Source: Linum tenue (Eukaryota > Streptophyta > Magnoliopsida > Malpighiales > Linaceae). Taken from it: 64,000 nucleotides of DNA. The stretch is from assembly GCA_946122785.1 (NCBI GenBank), contig CAMGYJ010000011.1, positions 36,172,513-36,236,512 on the forward strand, given 5' to 3'. The notes beneath the pieces were generated by a model. That model was not told the origin of the DNA and did not search any database. It saw only the letters and a list, made by a program, of their open reading frames with translations. The translations under genes were made by a program, and so were the position numbers. This document shows positions 32,201 through 44,099 of this stretch, piece after piece. Each line of letters begins with the position of its first letter. The stretch's first letter is position 1.

Positions 32201-32667
32201 TGAATTTAGAAAATGGAAGGTGGGGAGAAGGTTACTTGTTTTTATTATTATTTTAATTTGTCAAAATAATAATTATAATACATTAATAAATATCTATGTG
32301 GCACATTCAAATGGTTGACTCTTTGTCATGTCACTAATTGACATCCAACTCAGCAATAGAACTGCCACATCAGAGTCAACTAACTGTTGACCGGATGGAA
32401 AGTTAACGGTTTGGCTATTAAATTGTTTTCGAAAAGGTTTGGTTATTTTTTGGTTTAGACTAAAAAGGTTTGGCTATTAAATTGTATTTACCCTTTTTAT
32501 TATCTCAAAACTTTAATTATGATTTATTTTATTAATTATAATTATCTTTTTTAAAATTTCACTTTATTTACAACTTAAAGTTGATTATTTTAAAATATGA
32601 TAACTATCAATAAAATATCTTTTGTTCACAAATGAGATAATAAGTATTAGACTATGCAATCAAGTAC

Positions 32668-33952
32668 TTTTTTTTTCTTAAAGAAATGGAGGCCTGTGGC
32701 CAGCAAGAAAGAAACAAAAAACAGGTCAACTCAGTAACCCGAGTAAACAAACTCCACATAGAGGGCCGAGCTAGTACAAGGCAAGCCGAGGGACAAAAGT
32801 AGCTAGCTACTGCCAGGTCCTTGAATGACCAATCTTGAGTGACTTACTCCTATCATATCCTCCGTAATCATTCGTCTTTATTATGCCAGGGGGGTTCATC
32901 AAATCATACGAGACCGTGATTTGAGAGCTAGTCTCCGACTCTATTCGCATCACCGACGTATGAGTTAGACGAACTACCCAACTGCGATTCCACTACCATC
33001 GGATCGCTCCTAGGATCGAAGCGTGAGGATTAGCCAAATCAGTTCTCCTCATGATCAAATCAATCGCCAACTTGGAGTCCGATTCCACCATGAGAAATTG
33101 AATGTAAATGCTCCAGGCGAGTTCTAATACTTGATGTAGACCTCACAGTTTAGCCTCCAGAGTCGTGCCGTTTCCAAGCTTGTTGCAAAAGCCGCCAGCC
33201 CAATCTATATTGTGGCCGTGTGTGATTCTGCCAGCAGAATCTATACCCAGAGATCCTTAGGCAGCTCCATCCGTGTTCAGTTTGGGCCATCCCACCGGAT
33301 GGGGGCGACCATCCAATCAATTGTTCTGTGTAATGACGAGGGACTGTTGATTCCAGAGTAGTAGTCCAAGACTCCCATTCCTTGATACACTTGCTTGCCT
33401 TGATGATGATATAGTTTTGGAGAGTTGATGGGGATAGAATTTTCCCTCGGTAAATCCTCTCATTACTGTTCTTCCAAATGTACCAAAGAACCAAGTCAAA
33501 AAATTGAGCACATTCCCTAGACCAATGTCCTCGAGTATCATTGCCAAGTTAGTCGGAGAGCCAATCTTCATAGTGAGCGGAAAAGTACTAGGGCTGACAG
33601 TGGAGTGGCACCACCTTTGTCCACACTACTCTTGCAACATCATAATCTCGGAGGCGATGTAAGTTGGTCTTAATTGAACTATGGAAGTACGGACAAACAT
33701 CATTCTCCAAAAGATGTCTGGACTTGATGATTTGGTTGGTGAAGAGCCTCCTCTTGCTCGCTATCCAGACCAACAATAGAACTCTCTCCAGGACTTTGAG
33801 GAGCCAGATTTGTTTCCAGAAGGCAGGTGTTCGAGTAGCCTACTGGGGGAAATAGCACATAATGCGGAGCTGGTATTGAAATGGTCGTTGGAGACAGATT
33901 CCAGAGCAGTTGGTCTTCATCGATCAAAAAGGGCTCAATAAGTTTCATTTTG
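32668..33952 (-). mobile_element. 5'-truncated L1-type LINE in the nested block
   Basis: A T-run at 32668-32676 marks the A tail. The target duplication ATGCAATCAAGTAC / ATGCAATAAACTAC (32654-32667, 33953-33966) matches at 12 of 14 bases. The - strand carries LINE zinc-binding and RNase H remnants. It is clearly more worn than the related copy at 12.3 kb. Confidence 0.8.
33100..33780 (-). pseudogene. LINE ORF2 C-terminus, zinc-binding and RNase H remnants
   Basis: The zinc-binding part reads WIASKRRLFTNQIIKSRHLL and CPYFHSSIKTNLHRLRDYDV. The next frame reads MVLWYIWKNSNERIYRGK and EQLIGWSPPSGG, parallel to WFIWKQRNEKIFPGK and ELIGWKPPPTGW of the copy at 12.6-13.4 kb. Several frameshifts break the RNase H. 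The family is the same as at 12.3 kb, with older decay. Confidence 0.8.
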
Positions 33953-34426
33953 ATGCAATAAACTACGTTTAATAGCTACCAATCCTCTTGATTTGTAGTA
34001 TTAATATTCAATTAATACTATGCAAACTTTTATGGCTCAGAATTATCTAACTATATAAATTTAATTTGACCCACCAAACTGCCAAACCCACCCACCATCC
34101 GCTGTTAACCGTCCAACCCACTCATAATGATAGAAATGGGTGGGTGTGAGTCATCACCCGCCATAACAATGTGTGGGTGGGTTTTAACCGAAAACCCCCA
34201 AATCCACCATTGTCCATCCCTATCTCCAGGTTAGTGAATGAAACCAAACCCATTTGATGCAAAAATGGAAGGATCGAAGCACTCTTAAATAAGGAAAACA
34301 TCCAAAATTTGAATTTCACATTAAACGAGAACACTTTCAATATCATCTAACTCTCCGGCCATGACAATACGCATATTTGGGCTTAACTTAATTTCGAGTC
34401 CAAATTATAGTTGATTCATATATATC

Positions 34427-34697
34427 GGGCTCAAGTTAGAGTGCATAACCTTTAGTACTAAAATGTCTCCATTTATTATTTCGAAAATATATTAAACTGT
34501 ATATCATTTTGAAGAGCATGATTATTCTAATTTATCTGTACAAACAAATTTAAATTTTATATTAAAAAGAAAGAGATATAGCCTGTTAAAATTAGAGGAG
34601 AAAATATTATAAGCCTTCCCTAAATGATGATGTGGCGCTGATATAATAGGTTATGCATGCTTATTGGCCATAAGGTTATGGAGAGGATTCGCTCCCT
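34427..34697. mobile_element. Non-autonomous TIR element, family member 2
   Basis: It begins GGGCTCAAGTTAGAGTGCATAACC and ends CCATAAGGTTATGG followed by AGAGGATTCGCTCCC, matching the ends of the element at 6727-7573. About 271 bases remain. No clear target duplication was found. Confidence 0.55.
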
Positions 34698-35399
34698 ATA
34701 GTTGGCAACCCACACACGTCTAATGATGGACACATAAAAAACTCATCACGGGTTTTAACTGCGCAAGCCATAACAGATGTCCGGGAAGGCCATAAAGTGG
34801 GAATAAATGTCCCATAGTTATCATCAAACATGGAATTTAATGGGTAACGTTCCAGTTGAACCGCTCCAATGAGCCATCCACAGTTGACCGCCCACTTTCT
34901 GACATACTTTTGGCTAACAGCCTAACACACATTCAACCACCGTCAATGCCCACATGGTAAATGCATCAGAACTCAGAAGCAGTCGCCGAACAGGGAAAAG
35001 ACCAGCTCATGGATCTTCAATGGTAACAAATCCAACATGAAGAAGATCATCAATGGCATAACTCAGTATTTCACATGGCATACGGCAAACATGGACAACC
35101 CCTGTTTCATAATTTGAAGCATTTACGTTGGGCAAGCTGATCGAGGTTGCATACCAGCTACTAACTAGATGCACCTGAGGTGGCAACCAATGAAACAAAC
35201 GTCCTACATTAACCAGATCGAACATAGCACATCGGCTTGGACAAGATGAGGTCACAAATTGTTTTGTTTGGGGATTCAATCATGGAGCAGTCTTTCTGTT
35301 CAGGTGGCTGTAGTGCCTCGCTCGACAACACTTATTCTCCAATATGCTATCTCAAATAGCCTCATTTAAAATCTTATTAGGAAAATCAAGTGGGAAATT
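34698..35399. other. Spacer with one unrecognised 90-codon frame
   Basis: The - strand frame 35279-35007 (starting MNPQTKQFVTSSCPSRCAMF) is open and has unremarkable amino acid use, but I recognise no domain and see no promoter or splice context. It may be a captured exon. I would not call it a gene. Confidence 0.25.
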
Positions 35400-36995
35400 C
35401 CATGGTTAAGGAGGAAAAGAGTGCAATGCGTACTTTTATGAACATTTTTTTTTAAATATTAGTTCAGATCTTTGACTTGTCATGATAATATCAGTTCAGT
35501 TCTTTGACTCGTCAAAGTGTATTTTTATGAACATTTTTTTTAATATTATCATAAAAAGTTTCTTAGTGAATAAATCTTCTAAATCGTCGCTTAATGCATG
35601 ATGATCATGACCATTTTGTTCATACATGATCGCCAGGATCATTTTCTTAGAAGAAAGTCCACAATCACAAGTCATTTAAATGTGTCGAATCACGAATCTT
35701 AACCAAATAATTCATAACCTGCCTTATGAATTGCTAACCATTGTTCAACATCGGATGATGTAGCTATTATGGTTTGTTTGAACTTTCATAATATAGTTGT
35801 ACGATCATAAATAAACAAATAACTCATCTTCTATACTCATCATTGCCTAAAGGTAACATGGTATAAGCTCAAATCTATGCAAATGTCATACTAAGATAAA
35901 AAGTATATTTTCCTAATATATTAACATTGAATGATATGTTGGATGGTGTTTGGCTAGCAATCTACAATAGCGATCTAATGACAATAATATACGGTACTTC
36001 AAGACCGAATAATTCAATTCTATATCAAGGCCCAAATGGATTTTAGTTATCTTCTAGTGACCTTACGATCATTAGAATATGGAAAGTATGACATTTTTTC
36101 CCGTAAAAAATGATCTTTCGCTATTCAACATATCTTCATGATCCACAAAAAGGTCTTCTTAAATCCTTAATGTTAAATTTCTTTCTTTAAGCAATCCATT
36201 GCTTACTCTAGCTCTTTTTGAGTTCCAATAATGTTTTTACCATCAAAATAACATGGGATCATTATAAAATAATGTCTTGACTCTTTTTTTCTAAATAACT
36301 ATAAAACTTAACTAACACAATTGTATGCAAGCAATTACTTCATACCACAAAGTCACAAGCAAAAGTAACGCAACACACAACATCAGTTAATCAAACCATG
36401 ATTATAAATTAAAACTCATACATAAAATTAAAACCAAAACATCACAAACATAGGTTTATATATCATTAAACAATCACACAACCCAATTGCAAATGCTCTA
36501 CTGCTCTTTATCCGGACTTAATCACTGAAGGCCTATTGAACCACTTCTTTTTACCTAATATTCACTCAGAGGAATATTACACATTCATCCCTTCTATGTC
36601 AATCCATACCAGAGATTTTTTAATTCAATCAATAAATGTTTTAGACGACGTAACATGTTTGGTTTTGGCAAACTAATCCTCTACGAATTTTCATACATAT
36701 TATTGTAAAGAAATCCTCACAAATATGTAGTTGCTTCATGGCAAGTTATCACAACATCTATCATAAGTAGATTTCTTTCTCCATGAGTTGCCAGACTAAG
36801 CAAATTTTCATATGTAGTTGCATCCACACAAAGGAGTATGTATCCACTTAATGAATGCCAAGTTTATACGAGAAAACCTATTGTGACAAGTTAAGCTTAG
36901 ATACCATGTTAAGAATTAATGGATTTCAATAACTTGAATTGTTGTGAGATATTGAATTAAGCATTTTATACCATTTAGTAAAGGCTTACAATTGA
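35400..36995 (-). mobile_element. Degenerate Copia relic with primer-binding site and LTR start
   Basis: At 36895-36906 the + strand reads GCTTAGATACCA, a worn complement of the tRNA-Met primer site, directly followed at 36907 by TGTTAAGAATTAATGG, an LTR-like start akin to the remnant at 1811. Around 35540-35620 the - strand allows HALSDDLEDLFTKKLF, reminiscent of the Copia end motif ADLFTK. The rest is too decayed to read. Confidence 0.35.
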
Positions 36996-37320
36996 AAACC
37001 AGGATATTTACTTTAATGAATCGCTATTTACCGCCCGTGCTTTTACTATTTGCCGCCCATAATTAGAAAAAATATGACGAAATTACCCTTCTCTAATTTA
37101 AACCCTAAACCTAATCTATCCCCAACCCAACTCTCTCTCCCTCCCAAACATGACCGCCGGCCACTTGTGAAGTCTCCGCCGCCGGCCACCACAAACAACT
37201 TTCGCCGCCAGCCACCCTAGCCATCAGAGACCACCTCCTCCGTCGGCCACCTTCTCACTCCCTCCCTCCCAAAACCACAGTCGTTGTTCCCCTCCCCTCC
37301 CTCACCTCACGGTCGTAGAA

Positions 37321-37420
37321 GCTTGGTCCGCCGCCGAAGTTCGGACGGGGTCCGCCGCAGGAGGTCGGACGCGGTCCGCTGCCGGAGGTCGGACGGGGTC
37401 CGCCAGTGGAAGTCGGACGG
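37321..37420. repeat. GC-rich 24-bp tandem repeat, left
   Basis: About four units of the type GGAGGTCGGACGGGGTCCGC with a 24-base period. The same motif is repeated near the other end of the element. Confidence 0.85.
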
Positions 37421-38033
37421 TTAATTTTTTTTTCGTTGAATTTTTTTTTGTAATACAAATTAATTTTTTAATATTAATGATTTTCCTCTTTGATCGCTAC
37501 CAACGGAATTAGGGAACCATAATAATTAATTACCTATTTTAATAGTAGTAGGTGAGTTTAATTTAATCACTTAAAGTAATTATCTTTTAATTTTTTGCGT
37601 AAAAATAGTTTAGTGAGGCGGACGGTTACTTTTTTTTCGTTGACTTTTTTTTTGGAATACAGATTAATTTTTTATTATTAATGATTTCCCTCTTTGATTG
37701 CTACCAACGGAATTAGGAGAACCATAATTTAATAATTAATTACCTATTTTAATAGTAGTAGGTGAGTTTAATTTAATCACTTAAAGTAATTTTTTTTAAT
37801 TTTTTGCGTAAAAATAGTTTAGTGAGTCGGACGGTTAATTTTTTTTTCGTTGATTTTTTTTAATACAGATTAATTTTTTATTATTAATGATTCTCCTCTT
37901 TGATTGCTACCAACGGAATTAGGGGAACAATAATTTAATAATTAAGTACCTATTTTAATAGTAGTAGGTGAGTTTAATTTAATCACTTAAAGTAATTATT
38001 TTTTAATTTTTTGCGTAAAAATAGTTTAGTGAA
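37412..38033. repeat. Three tandem units of about 205 bp
   Basis: Units start at about 37412, 37617 and 37826, each with GACGGTTAMTTTTTTTTCGTTG, then GATTGCTACCAACGGAATTA, then TAATAGTAGTAGGTGAGTTT. They are highly alike apart from T-run lengths. The first unit begins inside the GC repeat, whose GTCGGACGG recurs at each unit start. Confidence 0.9.
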
Positions 38034-39654
38034 TAAATGTGGTGAGGCTTTTAAACATGGAATTAGATAGATTAATTAATATTTAATATAATTAAATTAG
38101 TTATAGTGGTTAAGTAATTATAATTCGTAAAAAATATATTTCCCTAATTATCTACGTGTCATTTAAAGCTCTCTTATTGATTCTCCCAATTCCCACCGTC
38201 TAATCTCTAATCTACTTGCACAAAACAAGGTATTGAATTGATTGAGCAATTAATTAGTGGACTGTTTCCATTATTAATTGACCTAATCACTAATAACTAT
38301 TATACAATGAATTCATTTGGAAAAAATGAAGGTAACGTCTGACCTCCCAATACCTAAGTCTAATTTCATTTCTTTATTAACAACCGAAATTTTTTTCCTT
38401 AATTAATGAGATTAGTTGAGTGAATAAATCTGGTGAGACTGGATTTTAAACATGGAATTTGCTAGATTAAATAATAATGATGACGGTAACAAAAGATGAA
38501 AACACATCTTCCTCGTCTACACATTCTACCTCTCTCTAACCCTAAACCCTAAATCCCACCAAATAGCTAATTTCAACTCATCCCGTCCTACTAGGACATT
38601 GTCTTAGAGGTAAAATCATTTCTACTTCCACTAACAACATTTATTTGCATCATTGAAATACGCATGATGGGCTCAAGAAATACTATTTTATGATTCACAG
38701 AGCCCCCAAAAATCTCGATGGAAATTTTTGCACTATTCATCTTTTTTTGTTTGGGACGTCCAATCAAGAAATGGTCAGTTCCACCATGTTCGTATCCACA
38801 TTTTAGAGGATCAACGAGGTTTTCAATAATTTTTAAGTCGATGACTCTAATAAATGCGAAAATTGACAAATGCAAAACGCGACCATTTTAGTTTGATTAC
38901 ATGACATATCCACACTCTTAGGTAAATTATCAATATGATTACATGGCCATTTTAATATGTAATTCCTATTAATTTTAAAATACTATAATTAGGTTTTAAA
39001 ATTTTGAATTATTAATTTCATTCCTATTAATTTCACCTATTAATTTCATTCCTTATTTCACGTCTTCTACACATTTCACCTATTAATTTCATTCCTATAA
39101 TATTAATATAATAATATCAATAACCCCCCTAATCCATCTCACTCACGGGAGAATATTTGGACTTTAGTGCTAATTAGTTTTTAGTGCTAATTAAGCGGGG
39201 TATGTTGTGCTCTGTTATGGATTCCTTCAATCCTTCCCAATTTCCCACGTCTGATTATCTATTAATATTCAATCTATTTCCTTAATTAATAACCGGCGAG
39301 ATTAATGCTTAAAATAATTAATTATTAAAACACTTTTTATTATATTCCGCTTATCTCTCCCCCATAATCCCTCCATCATTATTTGCGGCTCGTAATTCGG
39401 GGCGGGAATAAAGCAGTTTGTTATGTTGAATAATTATAAAGTAAAAAAATACTAATAATTCGGTAAATTGTTAATGGAAGGAGTTTAATAATACCAATAA
39501 TCCCCCATCTATCTCACTTAACGGAAGAATCCTAACCAATATCATTTAACATAATAATAAACAATAATATTAATCACTAAACTTATTAGGTTATTTTTAA
39601 TTGAATTTACGTGTCTCAACAACGGGTCCTCCATAAAAAAAAAACAACGGGTTC

Positions 39655-39765
39655 GCCGGCCGTCGTCGGACGTGGTCCGCCGGCCAACGTCGGACGGGGT
39701 CCTCCCGCCGGCGTCGGACGGGGTCCGCCCGTCGGCGTCGGACGGGGTCCGCCCGCAGATGGTAG
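39655..39765. repeat. GC-rich 24-bp tandem repeat, right
   Basis: About four units of the type CGTCGGACGGGGTCCGCCCG with a 24-base period, in the same orientation as the left array. The overlapping frames on both strands (GRGPPAGVGRGPP, RTPSDAGGRTPSDV) are products of this repeat, not genes. Confidence 0.9.
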
Positions 39766-40078
39766 AGTGGCGGCAGCAGGTGTGGTGGTCTGGCGGCGGC
39801 AGCAGTGGTCTTGGCAGCGGCGCGACGGTCAAACGGCGGCGGAGGTGGTCTCATTCGATGGCTCCAGCGATGGTGGTTTAACGGCGGTGGTGGTCGGCCG
39901 GCGGTGGTGGTCGGCCGGCGGTGTGCTCTGGTGGTGATGGTCTGCCAACGATGGTGGTATGTGATAGTGTGAGGGTGATGGAAGGAGTGTTGATAGGGAC
40001 AAAAAAGTCATTTTGACTTAATACACGGGCGGCAAATAGTAATGAGACAGGCGGCAAATAGTAACCCTCTTACTTTAT

Positions 40079-41407
40079 AACAAAGGTGGCCGTGGTGAAT
40101 AGGGACCTTGTCTGATTGATGACTCAATATTTTGCCTTAATAGTTTCTAATTTTTATGGAATAATTACCAAACAAGTTGATTGAGACATTGGTCCCTTCC
40201 CATAGGTTCTCTTAGGCTTGTTAGGTACGCAATGTCTCAATCTCTCCTAGTGGCACGACTAGCGATAACTACAACTGCAGTACATGTCTTGGCTTATCTG
40301 AAAACGGGAGGAAATAAGGTGATAACTTCTTATTTAGAAAGAAACATGCGTAGTAATCTTGCTTACCCAAAAGCGTACCCTATAATTAATCCTCCAATCA
40401 ATATAAGGAGGTTCTCCCTAGCACCCCACTCCATTCCCTTTTCCCTGCTCTCTGCGCAGAGTAAGGAAGGGTGACTTTGACTTTTCACAATTAACTAAAT
40501 TTGGATACGTGGGCTATTTGTGTGGGCTGTTTTTCCTTTGTTTATGTACCATTTGTGGGCCTTATTTTATTCATTAAGCAAGAGATGAACAAAGCTATAA
40601 AAAAAAAGTATAAAAAAATACATGTATAAAACCGCCGCAGGAGACAGCTTGAAGGGAAGCAACTGGAGAAGGGCGAGTGGCTTTACATAATTAAATAGAA
40701 TATTCACGAATATAATCACAACCGTACATTATTAGGGCTGGATAGTTAATCTAACTGTGACAATAATATTAGATTCAATGGTGTGCATATTAATTTTCAT
40801 ATTGTTATTAGCAATTATTCCTGACAATTTAATACCTTGAATAAATATATCATGTGGAGAATCAATAACAATTATTCCTGACAATTCTATACCTATCATG
40901 AGGAGAATCTTTCAAAAAACAAAATATCGCTCCAAATTGATCTTAAAAAGTTAGAATTTAAGTACAAATATTTTTATTAGTATAATTATGTGGGTATGCC
41001 TATGGTGACTTGCAGGTTCCGTAACTTAAAAACAACTATAGGATAAAAATAAACAAACTTAGACTTTGAAGGAAAGATGAAGGTTTCTATAGAGTAAGTC
41101 AAGTATAAGACATACATATGCAGAACATTTTCCAAATCTATCAGAGTACAATCACCCACTTCTCATCTATGCTCAATCCTTTGTACTAATTTTAATATCC
41201 ATTAATATTGAACTATTCTAATTATATATGATTATGTCATTATAATGGTTCACCAAGTCGACGAGTTGTTGTAAGCGGTGGGCCGCTCGGTGGAAGTAGT
41301 ATACCCATTTCTTAGAAAGTGGTCGACCGCTCAGTGAAAGAGGTAGATAATTTTCTCCAAGTCATGGTGTCTTACAAGTCACTGTAGCAAAGTCCTAATT
41401 GTATATA
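40079..41407. other. Non-coding stretch
   Basis: No gene is visible. Bases 41250-41340 contain a loosely repeated GTCGACCGCTCAGTGRAAG text. Confidence 0.35.
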
Positions 41408-41424
41408 TCTTACAATATAATGTA

Positions 41425-41452
41425 CTAGCGCCGGGTCCGGCCCGTTGGCCGG
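41425..41452 (-). other. Helitron-like 3' terminus, - strand
   Basis: On the - strand: hairpin CCGGCCAACGGGCCGG (41452-41437), ACCCGGCG, CTAG, then T as the adjacent base. This equals the terminus at 46709-46736 in all structural respects. Confidence 0.65.
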
Positions 41453-43387
41453 GAGATTTTAGACTTTAAAATAACATTTATACAATTGATATAATATATG
41501 CCCATAAATGCATGTCACAGGTGTCTTTATATCTTAGTTATGTCGGTAATTCAATTATGCATAATGTGTTTGCAATATAATAAGGATATGACTTATGAGA
41601 AATGTGATATGGGAAATAAATATAATTATTTAATAAAAAAAAATTAATTGTCTTCACTACTAAAGTAGGTCATATAGTAATTTTCGTACAACCAATATAT
41701 ATAAAATGAAATGAAGTCACATAAAAAAGAGGTATGAACATAAGATTACATTGAAAATAAGTTGGTACAAAAATTATCCATGAAAATATATTATAGTATT
41801 TATCATCTTTGTTGATCACGACAAAGGTTATAGATATGAAATTATATTATTTGTAAAGACACTTTGCAAATTATAGTAACAAATGAGGGACTGAAATTGC
41901 CGGACTCAGATTTGATATTATGTCTCGTAAATTTGAAATTCACTTAATACGCACAAAATATATTAGAGTCGTAAATAAAGTATTTCAATAAATTGAAAGC
42001 AAAATATCACCAATGTCTTATGATTTCACAATACCTTAAAGAGACATATTTTAAAAGCTCATACCAACATAAAAAGTTTGAGAACATTTTCAACAAAATT
42101 GTTGCTCATAACAGGTCAATGAGTCAGATTTCTCCAAGTACCAAATATTTATCTCCAAATTTAACTGTTGCATACCTAACCCCCAAAATTAAATATGAAC
42201 TATGATATAATTAGCTTCTAGAGCTAAAAAGAAAATACACATGTTCAACCACTTAAACCCCAAAATGAAAGAATCTAAATGCATGTCCTTGTATGTTACC
42301 AAACTAATTCTTATTTAGCAAGACGGTTGGGAATTAAGTAATAAACTCTCGTACCAATTAATCAAGTTCAAGGGAAATGGTTTGTACTGGAGAGGAAATC
42401 GACATAGACCTACCTCCATGCTTTCAACTTACCTCTGCATAACTCTATATCAAAGAATGGTGATGGTTTAGTTGTAGAAATTTTCCAACCATCTTTCTTT
42501 GTGAAACTCCAACGTTGAAGTGGAATCTTGATATGTTATTACCAATTGTCTTTGTGAACCCCGTATATCGATGTAGGTTGAATTAATAATATGATTATTG
42601 AGAGAAAATGTTGGTGCAATTGCATGAAGGAAATTAGGATCCCCTTGTGCCCAACTTAAAAATCGCACTAAAATTATTAGGGGAAATTCGTACAACTTTA
42701 CGTAACCCCAATTTTTGCTCAAATTCTTGTAATTAATCTCACCTAAAAAGTCGAGTTTGTTAATAGGGAAAGGGGTCCATTTATTAACCATTATATTTTT
42801 TTCTTCTTCTCAAAATTAGAAAAAAGAACTCGAACAAAAGAGAAATACCATTTCCTAAAAAGCCTACCGAAGAAAACTTGTTTAGCTGAAAATTTTGGAG
42901 GCTTACGAAAATGAAACGTAAAACGAAAAATCCCGTTTACTAACGATTTCTATGATATGTAAATTTTGGTGGGTTGATTACCACATTTTTAAATTTAATA
43001 TGTATTTTGTAAACTTGTACCGTATTTTTTTTTTACGCCATTCCACTTTCGGCGTCGGCGTTCCGTGGAAGCTAATTGTACATTGAATCGATGATTTCAA
43101 TGTTCTTTTGCCATTTGCGTTGATCTTGGATTCATCATTTGGGGCACAAAAGCAGAGTGGGTGTGTTTTTAAGGCTACAAAATTGGAACTGAGTGGATGA
43201 AGAAGAAGATCGAAGGAGGAAGCCGGGCCCGACCACAAAAGGCATCGATCTGCCTCCACCCTTACGGCGAAGAAGAAAAGATAGACGGCGGCGATCCTGA
43301 GGCGACGGTGGATGGGGAAGAACGGCACCAGCGAGCGGGCGGGGACGAATCCATCGGCGGTTATGCAGAGTTGGGGATGCTGATTCC

Positions 43388-43663
43388 CAGATCGCGGCGA
43401 AAATCACGATCTCGTCCTACGACGCCTTGATCGTGCGGAGCGGGACCAAGGTGATGGGGGAGGCGTTCAAGACGACGAAAGGGAGGCTGAAGGTCGTCGG
43501 GATTGACAACGTGGATCTTCAGGCAGCCACCGTATTCGGATGCCTGGTGGTGAATGGCCCCACCGCCATCACCGTCGTCGCGGCGGAGCACGGGATCGCG
43601 GCGCTCGCCGCCACGGCGAGGAAAGTTGCACAGGCTGACGGCTCTGTCAAATCTGGTATTCGA
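43388..43663 (+). pseudogene. PGDH: Captured fragment of plastid D-3-phosphoglycerate dehydrogenase
   Basis: The frame reads QIAAKITISSYDALIVRSGT, KVMGEAFKTTKGRLKVVG, IDNVDLQAATVFGCLVVN and AAEHGIAALAATARKVAQAD. This is the N-terminal substrate-binding region of plant PGDH, first enzyme of the phosphorylated serine pathway. Compared with the family (VVGRAGVGIDNVDL) five residues, RAGVG, are deleted, and conserved APTAN reads GPTAI. The Rossmann NAD-binding motif and catalytic residues that follow are missing: after KSG the sequence turns into unrelated text. It is a single exon piece inside the Helitron-like block, so it is a transduplicate and not a gene. Confidence 0.85.
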
Positions 43664-43920
43664 AGCGGTATTTCCCCAATCAGGTACGTTCGGAAGACCC
43701 TCCACCGCAGCCGAGCGCAAGAAGCTAGATTCCGGGCGGAGTCTCGACAGGAGGCAGTTACATTTTGGGAGGTTTCAATTCTGGAGGTCCATTGATGCTG
43801 ACGGTTACAATTCTCGAGCAAATAGCAGTTACAACTTCAGCTGGGTTTCTAACCGGGATTCGCCAGATACGCTTGCTCTCTCTTTCCTCCCTAATTTTAT
43901 TATTTATTTATTTCCATAAA
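43664..43920 (+). other. Gene-like segment after the PGDH fragment
   Basis: The frame continuing from about 43630 reads FEAVFPQSGTFGRPSTAAER and KKLDSGRSLDRRQLHFGRFQ, unusual enough to be real coding sequence, but I cannot name the family. It may be a second captured exon. It ends in AT-rich sequence. Confidence 0.35.
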
Positions 43921-44099
43921 TATAGTTTCAAACTCTTTTAATTTTTCTTTCCTTAACTGTTCGTAAATATCAACTTTTCTTAACTATACTTTAAAAAATT
44001 AAATACAAAAATAAAGTTGTTTTTCTTGTGACATTGTTTGCGCTGGATTAGGAGTATCCGACTAAGCCTCAATGGCTTGTTTAAGTCCATTCAGTGGAG

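Larger units (their letters stand above)
31102..32493. mobile_element. Pack-MULE carrying a receptor-kinase fragment
   Basis: The ends GGGTAAATACAATTTAATA and TATTAAATTGTATTTACCC are inverted repeats, extended by further AACCAAACCTTT / TTTGGTTATT copies. The target duplication TTTTTATTA (31093-31101 and 32494-32502) is perfect and 9 bases long, the Mutator hallmark. The centre carries GC-rich host sequence with an LRR-kinase-like frame. No transposase is present. Confidence 0.9.
30579..34222. mobile_element. hAT element holding three further insertions
   Basis: The left end TAGGAATAGACAATG pairs with the right end CATTGTCCATCCCTA. The eight-base flanks are CATCCCGG and TCTCCAGG, five of eight matching. 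The outer parts share the TGGGTGGGT text typical of this hAT group. Subtracting a 285-bp hAT, a 1392-bp MULE and a 1285-bp LINE leaves an original non-autonomous element of about 680 bases. Confidence 0.6.
37017..40069. mobile_element. MULE-type element with subterminal GC repeats and a 200-bp tandem array
   Basis: The left end contains CTATTTACCGCCCGTG and ACTATTTGCCGCCCAT. The right end, inverted, contains CTATTTGCCGCCTGTC and ACTATTTGCCGCCCGTG, giving terminal repeats of about 75 bases. The flanks TTACTTTAA and TTACTTTAT (37008-37016, 40070-40078) match at eight of nine. No transposase frame is present. The terminal motif is similar to that at 48.98 kb, at the left end of the large MULE. 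Confidence 0.85.

Noticed and set aside
35007..35279. 90-codon - strand frame considered as a host gene
   Set aside because: It is open and not repetitive, but has no recognised domain, no continuation and no promoter. It is kept only as part of a spacer entry.
37412..38033. Regular repeats considered as a CRISPR-like array
   Set aside because: Units are about 205 bp with no spacers between them, in plant DNA inside a MULE. It is an ordinary tandem repeat.
38534..38552. CCCTAAACCCTAAA considered as a telomere-type repeat
   Set aside because: Only about two units are present, which is common by chance and in plant promoters and transposons.
39597..39937. Overlapping frames on both strands with GRGPP and RTPSD repeats
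   Set aside because: They are translations of the 24-bp GC tandem repeat in different frames, not a proline-rich protein gene.
42468..42791. 107-codon - strand frame inside the Helitron-like block considered as a captured gene
   Set aside because: Residues look plausible but match no family I know. There are no splice sites, and the surrounding DNA is AT-rich like the rest of the block.
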